A stretch of DNA of 64,000 bases from Halorientalis marina (GCF_023028345.1 NZ_CP095487.1:1860001-1924000); one strand, 5' to 3'. Numbered from the stretch's first letter, positions 45,520 to 54,658 are shown. The notes: generated by a model not told the origin, from the letters alone. Numbers and translations: made by a program.

Positions 45520-45905
45520 CGGTCCAGCGTCTCCCGCGAGATGGCGTCGGGGAGCAGTTCGCCGAGCGTGTACCTCGCCGTCCCGTCACCCTCGTCGCAG
45601 ACGACCGGGAACTCGGGGCCACAGAACTCCGTGAGCGTCTGCCGGCACATCCCGCAGGGCAGGACGCCGTCGCGCTCACTGCTCGTCACCGCCAGGTGGT
45701 CGAACGCCTGGTGGCCGTCGGACACGGCGCCGGCGACCGCGACCTCCTCCGCGTGGAGGCTGTTGCTGTAGTTCGCGTTCTCGATGTTACAGCCCGTGTA
45801 CACGGACCCGTCGGCGACCCGGATCGCGGCGCCGACCCGGTACTCCGAGTAGGGGACGTGAGCGTTCGTGAGGGCGTCGCGGGCCCGCTCTATCAGGTCG
45901 TCCAT
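45516..45905 (-). CDS. cdd: Cytidine deaminase
   Basis: A 129-residue zinc deaminase that converts cytidine to uridine. The active-site motifs are visible: YTGCNIENANYSNSLHAEEVAVAGA (His-Ala-Glu) and LPCGMCRQTLTEF (Cys-x2-Cys), giving one His or Cys and two Cys zinc ligands, with NSLHAEE in place of the usual TxCAE. It is the first gene of the cdd-udp operon and supplies uridine to its partner. Confidence 0.92.
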   Translation of the reverse strand: MDDLIERARDALTNAHVPYSEYRVGAAIRVADGSVYTGCNIENANYSNSLHAEEVAVAGAVSDGHQAFDHLAVTSSERDGVLPCGMCRQTLTEFCGPEFPVVCDEGDGTARYTLGELLPDAISRETLDR

Positions 45906-46027
45906 GGGCGTGACGGAGGCAGGCCCGCGACTAATACCCTCCGGCGCGAGCGGTCCCGTCGGGCCACCGCGATTTCCCGTCTCGAACTGCCGCGAACTTA
46001 TTTGTCTTGCCAGGAACTGTTCCCGCT

Positions 46028-46828
46028 ATGCGCGCCGACCGCGAACTCCGACTCGTGATCGCGAGTTACGGCGCCCTGTTGCTCGGTCCCCTCCCCACCC
46101 TGCTCGTGTCACGGGACCCGCCCGTGCCCGGCCTCGCGTGGCTCGTTCTCGCCGTCGGTCTCGTCGGCGGTGGGACGCTCGGATACGCCCTCGTCGACTG
46201 GTTCGACCTCCGTTCGCACCTCTCGAACGTGCTCGGCGGGTCCATCGCGGCCGTCCTTCCGCTCGGCTATCTCGTCTGGCTGTTCGCCCTGGCCGCGAAC
46301 AACCCCGGCATGACCCCCGGGAACCTCCTCGTCAGGACGACGACCGTCGGCATCTTCGCTTTCCTGCCGGCGATGGTGGCGATCCACCTCGCGCTCGACG
46401 CCTCGAGGGCGTCCGAGTCCGAGACGCTCGCGGCGTTCACTGCCCGCCCCCCGCCGCGAACGCGTCGACTGCGCCTCGCCTCGCTCGGTCTCGGCCTCGG
46501 GATAATCGTCGGCCTCGGCCTGTCGCTGTTCCTGAACGGCCGGACCTCCCCCCTCGTGCTCGCCGTCCTGGGTCTCGCCGTCGTCTCGATCATCTGGGTC
46601 GTCTTCCAGACCGCCGAGCGGACGGTTCGCATCAGGGAGGACGGCATCGAAGTCGACGGGACGCTCACCCGCTGGGACGACGTCGAGCGGTTCGAGGTGG
46701 CCGAGGACTCGCTCGTCGTCCGACTCCGATCCGCCTGGACCGAGGACGTTCGGTTCGACCGCTCGGACATCGGCGCCTTCGATGACGTCCGTGCGACGCT
46801 GGCCGAACTGACCGAGGAAGGCGCCTGA
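46028..46828 (+). CDS. Polytopic membrane protein with C-terminal PH-like domain
   Basis: The 266 residues have about six hydrophobic segments up to residue 200 (ELRLVIASYGALLLGPLPTLL, LAWLVLAVGLVGGGTLGYALV, LRLASLGLGLGIIVGLGLSLFL). The end (TVRIREDGIEVDGTLTRWDDVERFEV to LRSAWTEDVRF) reads as a bacterial PH-like beta-sandwich facing the cytoplasm. Function unknown. ATG 46028 follows a TTATTTG-like TATA box. Confidence 0.72.
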   Translation: MRADRELRLVIASYGALLLGPLPTLLVSRDPPVPGLAWLVLAVGLVGGGTLGYALVDWFDLRSHLSNVLGGSIAAVLPLGYLVWLFALAANNPGMTPGNLLVRTTTVGIFAFLPAMVAIHLALDASRASESETLAAFTARPPPRTRRLRLASLGLGLGIIVGLGLSLFLNGRTSPLVLAVLGLAVVSIIWVVFQTAERTVRIREDGIEVDGTLTRWDDVERFEVAEDSLVVRLRSAWTEDVRFDRSDIGAFDDVRATLAELTEEGA

Positions 46829-46845
46829 CCCCCGCGGGAACCCGG

Positions 46846-48192
46846 TTACTCGATGGCCGTTTCGACGACCTCGCGCACTTCGTCGGTCAGCGCCTCGACG
46901 CGCTCGCTCTCCGCGTAGACCCGGAGGTACGGCTCCGTGCCGCTCGGCCGGACGAGACACCACGACCCGTCCGGGAACGTCAGCCGGACGCCGTACTCCG
47001 TCGCGACCGCTGCCTCGGGGAAGGCCTCGGGGAGTGTCGCTTCGAGGCGCTCCATCGCCGCGTCCTTCCGGTCGTCCGGACACGCGACGCTCTCTTTCCG
47101 ATAGGGGCGCTCGGCCACCGGTTCCCGGAGGGAGTCCAGTCCCTCGGCCGCGACCACCCGCGTCAGGACCGCAGCGCTCGCGACGCCGTCGATCCACCCG
47201 CCGAGGTCGGGGTGGATGTGCTTCCACGGCTCGGCCGCGAACGCGACCCGCGTCCGCTCGTCGCCCGCCGCGCGGACGCGAGCGATCCCTTCGTGCAGGG
47301 CCCCCAGTCGCACGCGCTCGACGCGGCCGCCGGCGGCGTCCACCCGCTCGTCGATGCGCGCGGAGGCGTTCGGCGTCGTCACGACGACCGGGTCGGCCGC
47401 GTCGGTCGCCCGGACGAACCGCTCGGCCAGGACCGCGACGACGGTGTCCTCGTGGACGACCTCGCCGTCCCCGTCGACGATGACGATGCGGTCGGCGTCG
47501 CCGTCGTGACCGATGCCGAACGTGGCGTCCCCGTCCGCGACGAAGGCCCGGAGGTCACGCAGGCTCTCCGGCGTCGGTTTGCTCTCCCGGCCAGGGAAGT
47601 GGCCGTCGACGTTCGCGTTGAGCGCGACGACGGACGCGCCGAGGTCGGCGAGTACCTGCGGCGTCGCCAGGCTCGCCATCCCGTTCCCGCAGTCGACGGC
47701 GACGCGGAGGTGGTCCGGCCCCGTGCCGAAGCCCTCGGCGTAATCGCCGACCGCCTCGCGGTATGCTGGGAGGACGTCCGTCGTCGTGGTGGTGCCCCAC
47801 CCGTCCCACGCGACGGGGTCGGTCCCCTCGGTGACGCGGTCGGTGATGCGCCGTTCGGCGTCGCTGTCGTACTCCACGCCGTCGACGAAACACTTGAGAC
47901 CGTTGTCGGCGGGCGGGTTGTGGCTCGCGGTGACCATCACGCCGCGGCGGCCGCGGGAAGCGTAGGCCAGCGCCGGCGTCGGGACCTGCCCGACTCGTCG
48001 GACGGTCGCGCCGCCGCTCTCCAGGCCGGCCTCGAGCGCCGAGACAAGCGTCGTGCCGGTCTCGCGGCCGTCGCGACCGACGACGAACTCCGCGCCGTCG
48101 GCGGCGACTGCCCTGCCCACCGCGAGCGCGCGCTCCGGCGTCACGTCCGTCCGAACCGGTCCGCGGATGCCCGCGGTCCCGAACAGTTCCAT
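46846..48192 (-). CDS. Phosphohexomutase-family protein with atypical sugar loop
   Basis: A 448-residue alpha-D-phosphohexomutase: ELFGTAGIRG at the N-terminus, the phosphoserine loop VMVTASHNPPADNGLKCF, the metal loop GIGHDGDADRIVIVDGDG, and the phosphate loop LVRPSGTEPYLRVYAE at the end. The usual sugar-recognition loop GE(x)SGH is replaced by FAAEPWKHIHPDLGGW. That makes phosphomannomutase or GlmM assignment unsafe. The nearby cdd-udp operon, on the same strand but separated by one gene, would fit a phosphopentomutase role, which is only inference. Confidence 0.85.
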   Translation of the reverse strand: MELFGTAGIRGPVRTDVTPERALAVGRAVAADGAEFVVGRDGRETGTTLVSALEAGLESGGATVRRVGQVPTPALAYASRGRRGVMVTASHNPPADNGLKCFVDGVEYDSDAERRITDRVTEGTDPVAWDGWGTTTTTDVLPAYREAVGDYAEGFGTGPDHLRVAVDCGNGMASLATPQVLADLGASVVALNANVDGHFPGRESKPTPESLRDLRAFVADGDATFGIGHDGDADRIVIVDGDGEVVHEDTVVAVLAERFVRATDAADPVVVTTPNASARIDERVDAAGGRVERVRLGALHEGIARVRAAGDERTRVAFAAEPWKHIHPDLGGWIDGVASAAVLTRVVAAEGLDSLREPVAERPYRKESVACPDDRKDAAMERLEATLPEAFPEAAVATEYGVRLTFPDGSWCLVRPSGTEPYLRVYAESERVEALTDEVREVVETAIE

Positions 48193-48259
48193 ACGCTCCC
48201 CAGTCACGGCGTGAACTTAGAACGTACCCTTCGGACGCGGGGAGCGGGGGCTGGCGGCC

Positions 48260-48697
48260 CTAGAGTTCGACGCCGCTGGGGATGAGCGAGTGCTGGCGGA
48301 GGAGACTGCCCTCGTCGTCGTAGACGAGCAGCATCCGCTTCTCGGTGGTGAACACTGACTCGTCGCCGTGGGTGATGCGGACCTCGTAACAGCCGTCGGC
48401 GTCGGCGGTGCTGAACTCGCGGGCGGCGTCGACGAGGTCGAAGATCCGCTCGGCGTCGGCGTTACATTCGAGGACGAACTCGCCCGTCAGTCGGTCGGTG
48501 ACTGCGAGGACGCCGGACGCGTCGTCGGCGCCGACGGGCGTCCGGAACCGGTAGGTGACGTCCACGTCGTCGGACGCCAGTGTGAGGCGCTCTTCGAGCG
48601 TGTCGGCCGGTCCGTCGAAATCGACGTGGACCGTCGGCTGATCCTCGGCGCTGGTCGCCAGGTCGTCCAGGTGGAGCGTGAAGTAATCGCGCCTCAT
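48260..48697 (-). CDS. DUF5793-like haloarchaeal protein
   Basis: A 145-residue soluble acidic protein that begins MRRDYFTLHLDDL and ends LLRQHSLIPSGVEL, a conserved ending that I know from haloarchaeal DUF5793 proteins. It also has VLAVTDRLTGEFVLE-type central strands. No catalytic motif is apparent and the function is unknown. It is next to the phosphohexomutase gene on the same strand with a 67-bp gap. Confidence 0.75.
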   Translation of the reverse strand: MRRDYFTLHLDDLATSAEDQPTVHVDFDGPADTLEERLTLASDDVDVTYRFRTPVGADDASGVLAVTDRLTGEFVLECNADAERIFDLVDAAREFSTADADGCYEVRITHGDESVFTTEKRMLLVYDDEGSLLRQHSLIPSGVEL

Positions 48698-48836
48698 TCG
48701 CTACCGGAACGTACGGTTTCGGGGGCAATGAACGTAACGCCCACGTCAACGACCCGATACCTCTGGCCGCGACCGGACCGACGATTCCGCCCTCCCACCG
48801 ATGGGTTTTACCAGCGTCGGTCACGGATGGCCGAGC

Positions 48837-49478
48837 ATGGTCTGGGTCAAGTCGGAGTACGCGGACGAACTCGCCGTGCTCGTCACCTGGCTGTCGATGG
48901 TGGTGCCGTGGTCGGTCACCTACCACTCCGACGGGCCGCTCAGCAGTCACCTCGCCTTCGTCCGGATTTCCGTGTTCGAACTGCAGCTTCGCTTCCCCTC
49001 CGATATCACGATCCAGTACCCCGACCGGACCGAGCAACTCGAAGTGATGGAGGCCCTCGATACTGTCTACAGCGGCACCAGACTGTTCGAGAACTTCTAC
49101 GGCACGTCCCCGCCCACCGCCGCGCTCTGGTACGACGGGGCGGCCTTCGAGGGCGCACGCGCGCTCACCCTCGCCAACGCCTTCTGGACGCTCGCCGCCC
49201 TCCTGTTGCTCGCCGCGTTCGCACTCAGCATCGCCATGTACACTCGGGAGGAGGCGACGCGGGCGCGGCTCCCGTTCTCGTACCCGCGCGTCACCGGCTA
49301 CCTCCTCATCGCCGCCACGGTTCCGCTGGCCGTCTCGACCGCCTGGTTCTACATCGCCCGGGATGCCGTCGGCATCCCCGTCCCGGTCGGGCTGGTGGTC
49401 ATCCTCGTCCTCGCGGTCCTGCTGGTCCGCGCCGAGACGGTCGAGGACGCCCCCGACGAGGCCACGGACCCGGCGTGA
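48837..49478 (+). CDS. Haloarchaeal membrane protein (four helices)
   Basis: The 213-residue protein has one N-terminal hydrophobic segment (ELAVLVTWLSMVVPWSVTYH), an extracellular-type loop of about 100 residues (VRISVFELQLRFPSDITIQY), then three helices (ANAFWTLAALLLLAAFALSIAMY and others). I start at ATG 48837, before which a TTTTACC box lies about 25 bp away; the upstream ATG at 48801 falls on that box. Family recognised only loosely. Confidence 0.7.
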   Translation: MVWVKSEYADELAVLVTWLSMVVPWSVTYHSDGPLSSHLAFVRISVFELQLRFPSDITIQYPDRTEQLEVMEALDTVYSGTRLFENFYGTSPPTAALWYDGAAFEGARALTLANAFWTLAALLLLAAFALSIAMYTREEATRARLPFSYPRVTGYLLIAATVPLAVSTAWFYIARDAVGIPVPVGLVVILVLAVLLVRAETVEDAPDEATDPA

Positions 49479-49585
49479 GGGGGCGTGACCCACACGGGGC
49501 CGGAAACGAGTAGCGGGTTTAAGTACGTGGGTCCGCTACCCGGAGTAAGAGCGGCGTACCCCGGTTAGGACCCGTCTACGTAGCG

Positions 49586-51214
49586 ATGTCACGACAGGAT
49601 ACGACCCCCGGCGACGACGCGAGCAATCCACTCCGTGACGTTCGGCAGTGGCTGTCCCGGACCGCGGAGTTGCTTCGCGGGTCGACCATCCCGGTCCAGA
49701 ACTACGACCCGGACAAACACGGGCGGCTCATCTCCTTCTCGGGCCTGCCCGGTCACGAGGAGATCGACCGCTACTGGCTCAACGTCCCGTTCTCGTTCGT
49801 CTCGATCAACTTCGACCCGGAGAACGACAAGCACATCTATCACATCGTCGAACCTCAGCTCGACGAACTCGAAACCGAGTTACTCGACCGGCTCACCGCC
49901 GACATCCGCGAACCCCTGCTCTACCGCGACGACGTGGCCGAGGACCCCGAGGCCGCGCTCCGGGACGAACTCAAAACCCGGCTGGAGGAGTACGGTGTCG
50001 AGATCGGCATGGAGACCTTCTTCCGCCTCTTTTACTACCTCTACCGGCGCTTCCACGGCTACGGGCAGATCGACCCGATCATGCACGACCCCCACGTCGA
50101 GGACATCTCCTGTGACGGGCCGAACCTCCCACTCTTCGTCTACCACGACGACTACACCGACGTCGAGACGAACGTCGTCTACGACGCACAGGACCTCTCG
50201 AACTTCGTCATTCAGCTCGCACAGCGGGCCGGTCGCCACGTCTCCGTCTCCCAGCCAGTCGTCTCCGCGACGCTCCCGGACGGCTCGCGTATCGAACTCG
50301 CGCTCGGCGAGGAGGTCACGCCACGCGGCTCCGCGTTCACCATCCGGAAGTACGCCGACGAGCCGTTCACCCCAATCGACCTGCTCGAGTACGGGACCTT
50401 CGACCTCGATATGCTCGCGTACCTCTGGCTCGCCATCGAGAACAACCGCTCGCTCATCTTCGCCGGCGGGACCGCTGCGGGGAAGACCACCTCGATGAAC
50501 GCCGTCTCGATGTTCATCCCCCCGCGCTCGAAGGTGTTGACCATCGAGGACACCCGCGAGCTGTCGCTGTATCACGACAACTGGCTCTCCTCGGTCACGC
50601 GGGAACGGCTCGACGACGACGACATCACGATGTACGACCTCCTGCGGTCGGCGCTCCGGCACCGGCCGGAGTACATCATCGTCGGCGAGGTCCGTGGCGA
50701 GGAGGCGATCACGCTCTTCCAGGCGATGAACACGGGGCACACGACCTTCTCGACGATGCACGCCGACTCCGTCCAGACGGTCATCAATCGGCTGGAGAAC
50801 GAACCGATCAACGTCCCGCGGCCGATGGTCCAGAGCCTCGACATCCTCTGTGTGCAGGTGCTGGCCCGCAGCGAGGGCGAACGCGTCCGCCGGGCGAAGA
50901 CGCTCGCCGAGATCGAAGGCATCGACCAGCGGACCGGCGAACTGGACTACTCGAACACCTACTCCTGGCAGGCGACAGCGGACGAGTTCCGGGACAGCGG
51001 GAGCGAACTCATGGACGAAATCCGCGAGGAGCGGGGCTGGTCGCAGTCGGAACTGCTCACCGAACTCCGGAACCGGCGGCGGTTCCTGAAGTATCTGCAG
51101 GAGGAGGGCGTCAACGACTACCGCCGCTTCACCGCCATGGTGAACAAGTACTACGCGGACCAGGAGGAGGTCCTCGAAACCATCGACGACTCCGCGGTCA
51201 CGATCGAAACCTGA
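49586..51214 (+). CDS. Type IV pilus/secretion ATPase (PilB/TadA-like)
   Basis: The 542-residue protein is a VirB11-like secretion ATPase: Walker A IFAGGTAAGKTTSMNAV, the Asp box TIEDTRELSLYHDNW, Walker B YIIVGEVRGEEAITLFQAM and the His box MNTGHTTFSTMHADS. The N-terminal region has the FxYxR-like regulatory stretch. It powers assembly of type IV pilus-like filaments. The membrane gene follows one base after its stop. TTTAAGTA at about 49517 is its likely TATA box. Confidence 0.92.
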   Translation: MSRQDTTPGDDASNPLRDVRQWLSRTAELLRGSTIPVQNYDPDKHGRLISFSGLPGHEEIDRYWLNVPFSFVSINFDPENDKHIYHIVEPQLDELETELLDRLTADIREPLLYRDDVAEDPEAALRDELKTRLEEYGVEIGMETFFRLFYYLYRRFHGYGQIDPIMHDPHVEDISCDGPNLPLFVYHDDYTDVETNVVYDAQDLSNFVIQLAQRAGRHVSVSQPVVSATLPDGSRIELALGEEVTPRGSAFTIRKYADEPFTPIDLLEYGTFDLDMLAYLWLAIENNRSLIFAGGTAAGKTTSMNAVSMFIPPRSKVLTIEDTRELSLYHDNWLSSVTRERLDDDDITMYDLLRSALRHRPEYIIVGEVRGEEAITLFQAMNTGHTTFSTMHADSVQTVINRLENEPINVPRPMVQSLDILCVQVLARSEGERVRRAKTLAEIEGIDQRTGELDYSNTYSWQATADEFRDSGSELMDEIREERGWSQSELLTELRNRRRFLKYLQEEGVNDYRRFTAMVNKYYADQEEVLETIDDSAVTIET

Positions 51215-51215
51215 C

Positions 51216-53633
51216 ATGGTCTCGCCCATCGTGATCCTGCCGGCACTGGTCGCCGTTCCCGTCGTTGCCCTGCTCGTCGCGGCCGGCGGCAGCGAGTCCG
51301 TCAACCGCTCCTTTGCCCGGATCGCCAGGGTGCTCTTCCGGAACCGCCTCGACGAGGGGCGCCGGGAACGAAAACGCCTGCTCCAGTCGGCCTACGTCGC
51401 GGAGACCTACCGGACCTACGCCGCGAAGACGTACCTCTACACCGTCCTCCTGTCGGTGGTCGGCGGCATCGCCACCGCGTACGTCCTCGGCGGTATCGTC
51501 GTCGCCATCCCGACCATCGGTGACTTCCTCTCGGGGCTGCCGAACACCATCAACGCCGTCATAGGCTATCCCTCCGAGTGGTCCATCTCCCTGTCCAGGA
51601 CCGAGTGGACCATCCTGCTCGTCGGCGGGGGGTTGGTCGGCGCGCTCCTCTCGGGGGGGCTGGCCTACACGATGCGGTGGCGGCTCCCGGCCAGCAGCGC
51701 CGAGGCTCGACGCCGACAGATCAACGAGGGGATGGCCCGGACCGTGGCCTTCCTCTACGCTCAGTCCCGCGGGGGAATGCCCTTCCCCCAGATCATGGCG
51801 ACGCTGTCGCGCAACCGCGAGGTGTACGGCGCGGCCGCCGACGAGATTTCCGTCGCCGTCCGCGAGATGCAACTGTTCGGGACGGACATGATCACGGCCA
51901 TCCGGACCACGTCCCAGCGGACTCCCAGCGAGGATTTCAAGACCTTCAGCGAGAACCTCGCGAGCGTCCTCCAGAGCGGGCAGAGCCTCCCGACCTTCCT
52001 CAAAGACCAGTACGAGCGATACCAGGAGGAAGCCGAGGAGCGACAGGAGGAGGTGCTGGAACTGCTGGCGACCATCGCGGAAGCGTACGTCACGGTGCTG
52101 GTCGCCGGGACGCTGTTCATCATCACCGTGTTGCTCGTCTTCGGACTGACGACGACCGACACCCTCTGGCTGCTCCAGATGCTCGGGTACCTGCTGATTC
52201 CGCTGGCGAACTTCGGGTTCATGGTCTTCGTCAGCCAGCGACTCTCACTGCTCGGGATGGGCGGGCGCAGCGAGGCGACGGTCCCGGACGACGGCGACAC
52301 CGCGGAGCGGTCCAGTCCCACCGCCGACGTGCCCGCCGCCGACGGCGGCCACGTTCCCGCGATGCGGGAGAACTTCGCCCGCCTCGCCCGCTACGACGAC
52401 ATCGCCGACCTCAAACGAATCCTGGGGAGTCCGCTCCGGACGGTCCTTCGGAACCCCGAAGCCCTGCTGTACGTTACCGTCCCGCTCGCCGTGGTGGTGA
52501 CCGCTCTGCGGTTCCCGGCTGCGTTGACGGGCGTCGGTGTCAACGTCAGAGTCGTCGACGACCTGATCGCCCAGGCGCTGCTTTTCGTCATCGGGACGTA
52601 CGCCATCGTCCAGTACGTCCACAAGCGCCGGCTGAGTCGTATCGAGGCGGCGACCCCGGAGTTCCTCGAACGCCTCGCGTCGCTCAACGAGGCCGGGATG
52701 TCCATCGTCGAGAGCTTCAACCGCGTGCGCGGCAGCGACCTCGGCGCTCTCTCGGAGGAGGTGGAACGAATCTGGGCGGACGTTCGCATCGGTGCCAACG
52801 TCGACGACGCGCTCACCCGGTTCGGCCGTCGCGTCCGGACCGTCCCGGTCACCCGCGGGGTGACCCTGCTGACGAACGCCATGCGGGCCAGCGGGAATAT
52901 CGGTGCTGTCCTGCGGATCGCCGCCAATCAGTCGCGGGCCGACCTGCGGCTCAAACGCCAGCGCCGCCGACAGATGCTCACCTACCTCGTCGTCATCTAC
53001 GTCGCCTTTCTCGTCTTTCTGGTCATCATCGTGGCCGTCCAGGAGGTGCTCGTGCCGAGCCTGCCCAACAGCGTGCCGACGCCCGACAGCAACGAACTGG
53101 GGGTCAACGCCGATACCTTCAGCCGCCTGGGCAGCGTGAACAAGGCCGCGTACACGCTCGTCTTTTTCCACACGGCGCTCATTCAGGCGGTCCTGTCCGG
53201 GCTCATCGGCGGCCAGATCGGTGAGGGGACGATCCGCGATGGCGCGAAACACGCCGCCGTCCTGCTCGGGGTCGCCTACGTCGCGTTCGTCGTCCTCTCC
53301 TCGCCGGTCGCCTCGATGTCGTTCCAGGAGCAACTGATGTTCGACCAGGAGGTCGAAGTCCAGTCCGCCTCGCTGTCCTCGGGCGGGTACGTCGTTCTCC
53401 ACCTCTACGACGAGAACGGCCCCGTCGTCGGCACTTCCGAGTACCTCCCTGCCGGCACCTCGAAGGGCGTGATGATACAACTCGACAGGGACATACCGAG
53501 CGACGCGACCGTCGTCGCCGTCCCGCACATGGACACCGACGACGACCAGCAGTTCGAGTACGATGGCGGCGAACTCGACAGGCCGTATCCGCCGGGGGCC
53601 GAGGCGAACCGGGCGGAAGCGACGGTCACCTGA
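51216..53633 (+). CDS. Type IV pilus platform protein (PilC/TadC-like, two T2SSF domains)
   Basis: An 805-residue membrane protein of about nine helices with two T2SSF modules: PFPQIMATLSRNREVYGAAADE in the first half and FLERLASLNEAGMSIVESFNRV in the second. It anchors the ATPase and pilin extrusion at the membrane. After the last helix a C-terminal region of about 80 residues looks beta-rich and may lie outside. It is paired with the PilB ATPase gene. No prepilin gene is seen in the window. Confidence 0.9.
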   Translation: MVSPIVILPALVAVPVVALLVAAGGSESVNRSFARIARVLFRNRLDEGRRERKRLLQSAYVAETYRTYAAKTYLYTVLLSVVGGIATAYVLGGIVVAIPTIGDFLSGLPNTINAVIGYPSEWSISLSRTEWTILLVGGGLVGALLSGGLAYTMRWRLPASSAEARRRQINEGMARTVAFLYAQSRGGMPFPQIMATLSRNREVYGAAADEISVAVREMQLFGTDMITAIRTTSQRTPSEDFKTFSENLASVLQSGQSLPTFLKDQYERYQEEAEERQEEVLELLATIAEAYVTVLVAGTLFIITVLLVFGLTTTDTLWLLQMLGYLLIPLANFGFMVFVSQRLSLLGMGGRSEATVPDDGDTAERSSPTADVPAADGGHVPAMRENFARLARYDDIADLKRILGSPLRTVLRNPEALLYVTVPLAVVVTALRFPAALTGVGVNVRVVDDLIAQALLFVIGTYAIVQYVHKRRLSRIEAATPEFLERLASLNEAGMSIVESFNRVRGSDLGALSEEVERIWADVRIGANVDDALTRFGRRVRTVPVTRGVTLLTNAMRASGNIGAVLRIAANQSRADLRLKRQRRRQMLTYLVVIYVAFLVFLVIIVAVQEVLVPSLPNSVPTPDSNELGVNADTFSRLGSVNKAAYTLVFFHTALIQAVLSGLIGGQIGEGTIRDGAKHAAVLLGVAYVAFVVLSSPVASMSFQEQLMFDQEVEVQSASLSSGGYVVLHLYDENGPVVGTSEYLPAGTSKGVMIQLDRDIPSDATVVAVPHMDTDDDQQFEYDGGELDRPYPPGAEANRAEATVT

Positions 53634-53673
53634 CTCCCGAAACCCACTTCCTCGCCCGCTCGGAAGCGGTGGC

Positions 53674-54327
53674 ATGGACGACCGGCCGGACCGCGCCAGC
53701 GTCCGCGACACCTACGAGGAGATCGCGTCCCACTTCGCCAAGACGCGCGCCTACCCGTGGCCGGAGGTCGATCGATTCCTCGAATCCGCGCCCGGGGGTG
53801 CCGTCGGCCTCGATCTCGGCTGTGGGAACGGCCGCCACGTCGCGCCCCTCGCCGCGCGCGTCGACCGCGTCCTCGCCGTCGACGCCAGCCGCGGCCTCCT
53901 CGACGAGGCCCGCGACCGCGTCGCCGGGGACGGCGTGGCTGACCGGACCACCCTCCTCTCCGGCGACGCCGCCTGCCTCCCGCTCCAGGCCGACGCTATC
54001 GACCTCGCCGCCTACGTAGCCACCCTCCATCACCTGCCCGAGCGCTCGCTCAGGGGCGCCAGCCTCGACGAACTCGCGCGCGTTCTGATGCCCGGGGGAC
54101 GGGCCCTGGTGAGCGCCTGGAGCACGGCCCACGACCGCTTCGACGACTCGGAGGGGTTCGACACGACCGTCGAGTGGACCCTGCCCGACGGCGAGGTCGT
54201 CGACCGATTCTACCACGTGTACGACCCGGCGGAGTTCCGGGCCGATCTCGACCGGTCCGACCTCGTCGTCGACGACTGCTTCGTCTCCAGTGGGAACTGT
54301 TACGCCACGGTGTCGGCCCCGGAGTGA
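53674..54327 (+). CDS. Class I SAM-dependent methyltransferase (Trm9-like)
   Basis: The 217-residue enzyme has the SAM-binding motif VGLDLGCGNGRHVAPLAAR, motif II DRVLAVDASRGLL, a DAACLPLQADAIDLAAYVATLHHL block, and a late VLMPGGRALVSAWS. YDPAEFRADLDRSDLVV and the terminal SSGNCYATV are the marks of the Trm9/AlkBH8-type tRNA wobble methyltransferase branch. ATG 53674 is used. It lies 122 bp before the tRNA-Gly gene. Confidence 0.82.
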   Translation: MDDRPDRASVRDTYEEIASHFAKTRAYPWPEVDRFLESAPGGAVGLDLGCGNGRHVAPLAARVDRVLAVDASRGLLDEARDRVAGDGVADRTTLLSGDAACLPLQADAIDLAAYVATLHHLPERSLRGASLDELARVLMPGGRALVSAWSTAHDRFDDSEGFDTTVEWTLPDGEVVDRFYHVYDPAEFRADLDRSDLVVDDCFVSSGNCYATVSAPE

Positions 54328-54377
54328 AAGGAAACGCCCTTAATGCACGGCGGGTAACTCCGGGATGCGTTCCAACG

Positions 54378-54452
54378 GCGAAGGAAGTGAGCGCGTCGAT
54401 GTTGAGACGGACGCAGTCCGTCGATGCTCGGGGCGCGAAGGAAGTGAGCGCG
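54378..54452 (+). repeat. Direct 18-bp duplication in the 5' flank of tRNA-Gly
   Basis: GCGAAGGAAGTGAGCGCG occurs at 54378-54395 and again at 54435-54452, 57 bp apart. The second copy runs into the first three bases of tRNA-Gly. After each copy the sequence stays alike for a few bases (TCGATG and CCGATGG), so the 5' start of the tRNA seems to be duplicated here too, in degenerate form. Confidence 0.7.
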
Positions 54453-54520
54453 CCGATGGTCTAGTGGTAGGACCTGAGCCTTCCAAGCTCATGGCCCGGG
54501 TTCAAATCCCGGTCGGCGCA
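54450..54520 (+). tRNA. tRNA-Gly (anticodon UCC)
   Basis: All parts fold: acceptor stem GCGCCGA (54450-54456) with TCGGCGC (54513-54519), discriminator A, a D arm with GGTCTAGTGGTAGGACC, the anticodon stem TGAGC/GCTCA around the loop CTTCCAA (positions 32-38), so the anticodon is UCC, and a T arm CCGGG-TTCAAAT-CCCGG. The 71-bp length is normal for class I. It ends in CGCA with no encoded CCA. Its 3' end is repeated downstream, so this is the target site of an integrated element. Confidence 0.97.
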
Positions 54521-54537
54521 TTCCTGCGGCGAGCAAT
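54499..54537 (+). repeat. Direct repeat copy 1: tRNA-Gly 3' end plus 17-bp extension
   Basis: This 39-bp stretch starts at GGTTCAAATCC in the T arm of the tRNA and runs past its end into ATTCCTGCGGCGAGCAAT. The identical 39 bp recurs at 54620-54658. It is the natural attachment site (attL-like) for an integrase that targets the tRNA 3' end. Confidence 0.85.
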
Positions 54538-54619
54538 ACGCGAGCGGCGAAATCGCCGGAGTGATTTGAACCCTGGAAGTCGCAGCGGCCGAGCGACGCG
54601 AGGCCGACCGTCTTCCTCC

Positions 54620-54658
54620 GGTTCAAATCCCGGTCGGCGCATTCCTGCGGCGAGCAAT
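54620..54658 (+). repeat. Direct repeat copy 2: tRNA-Gly 3' end plus extension
   Basis: Exact 39-bp copy of 54499-54537. The 5' half of the tRNA is missing, so this is not a tRNA gene but an attachment-site remnant. Confidence 0.85.
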
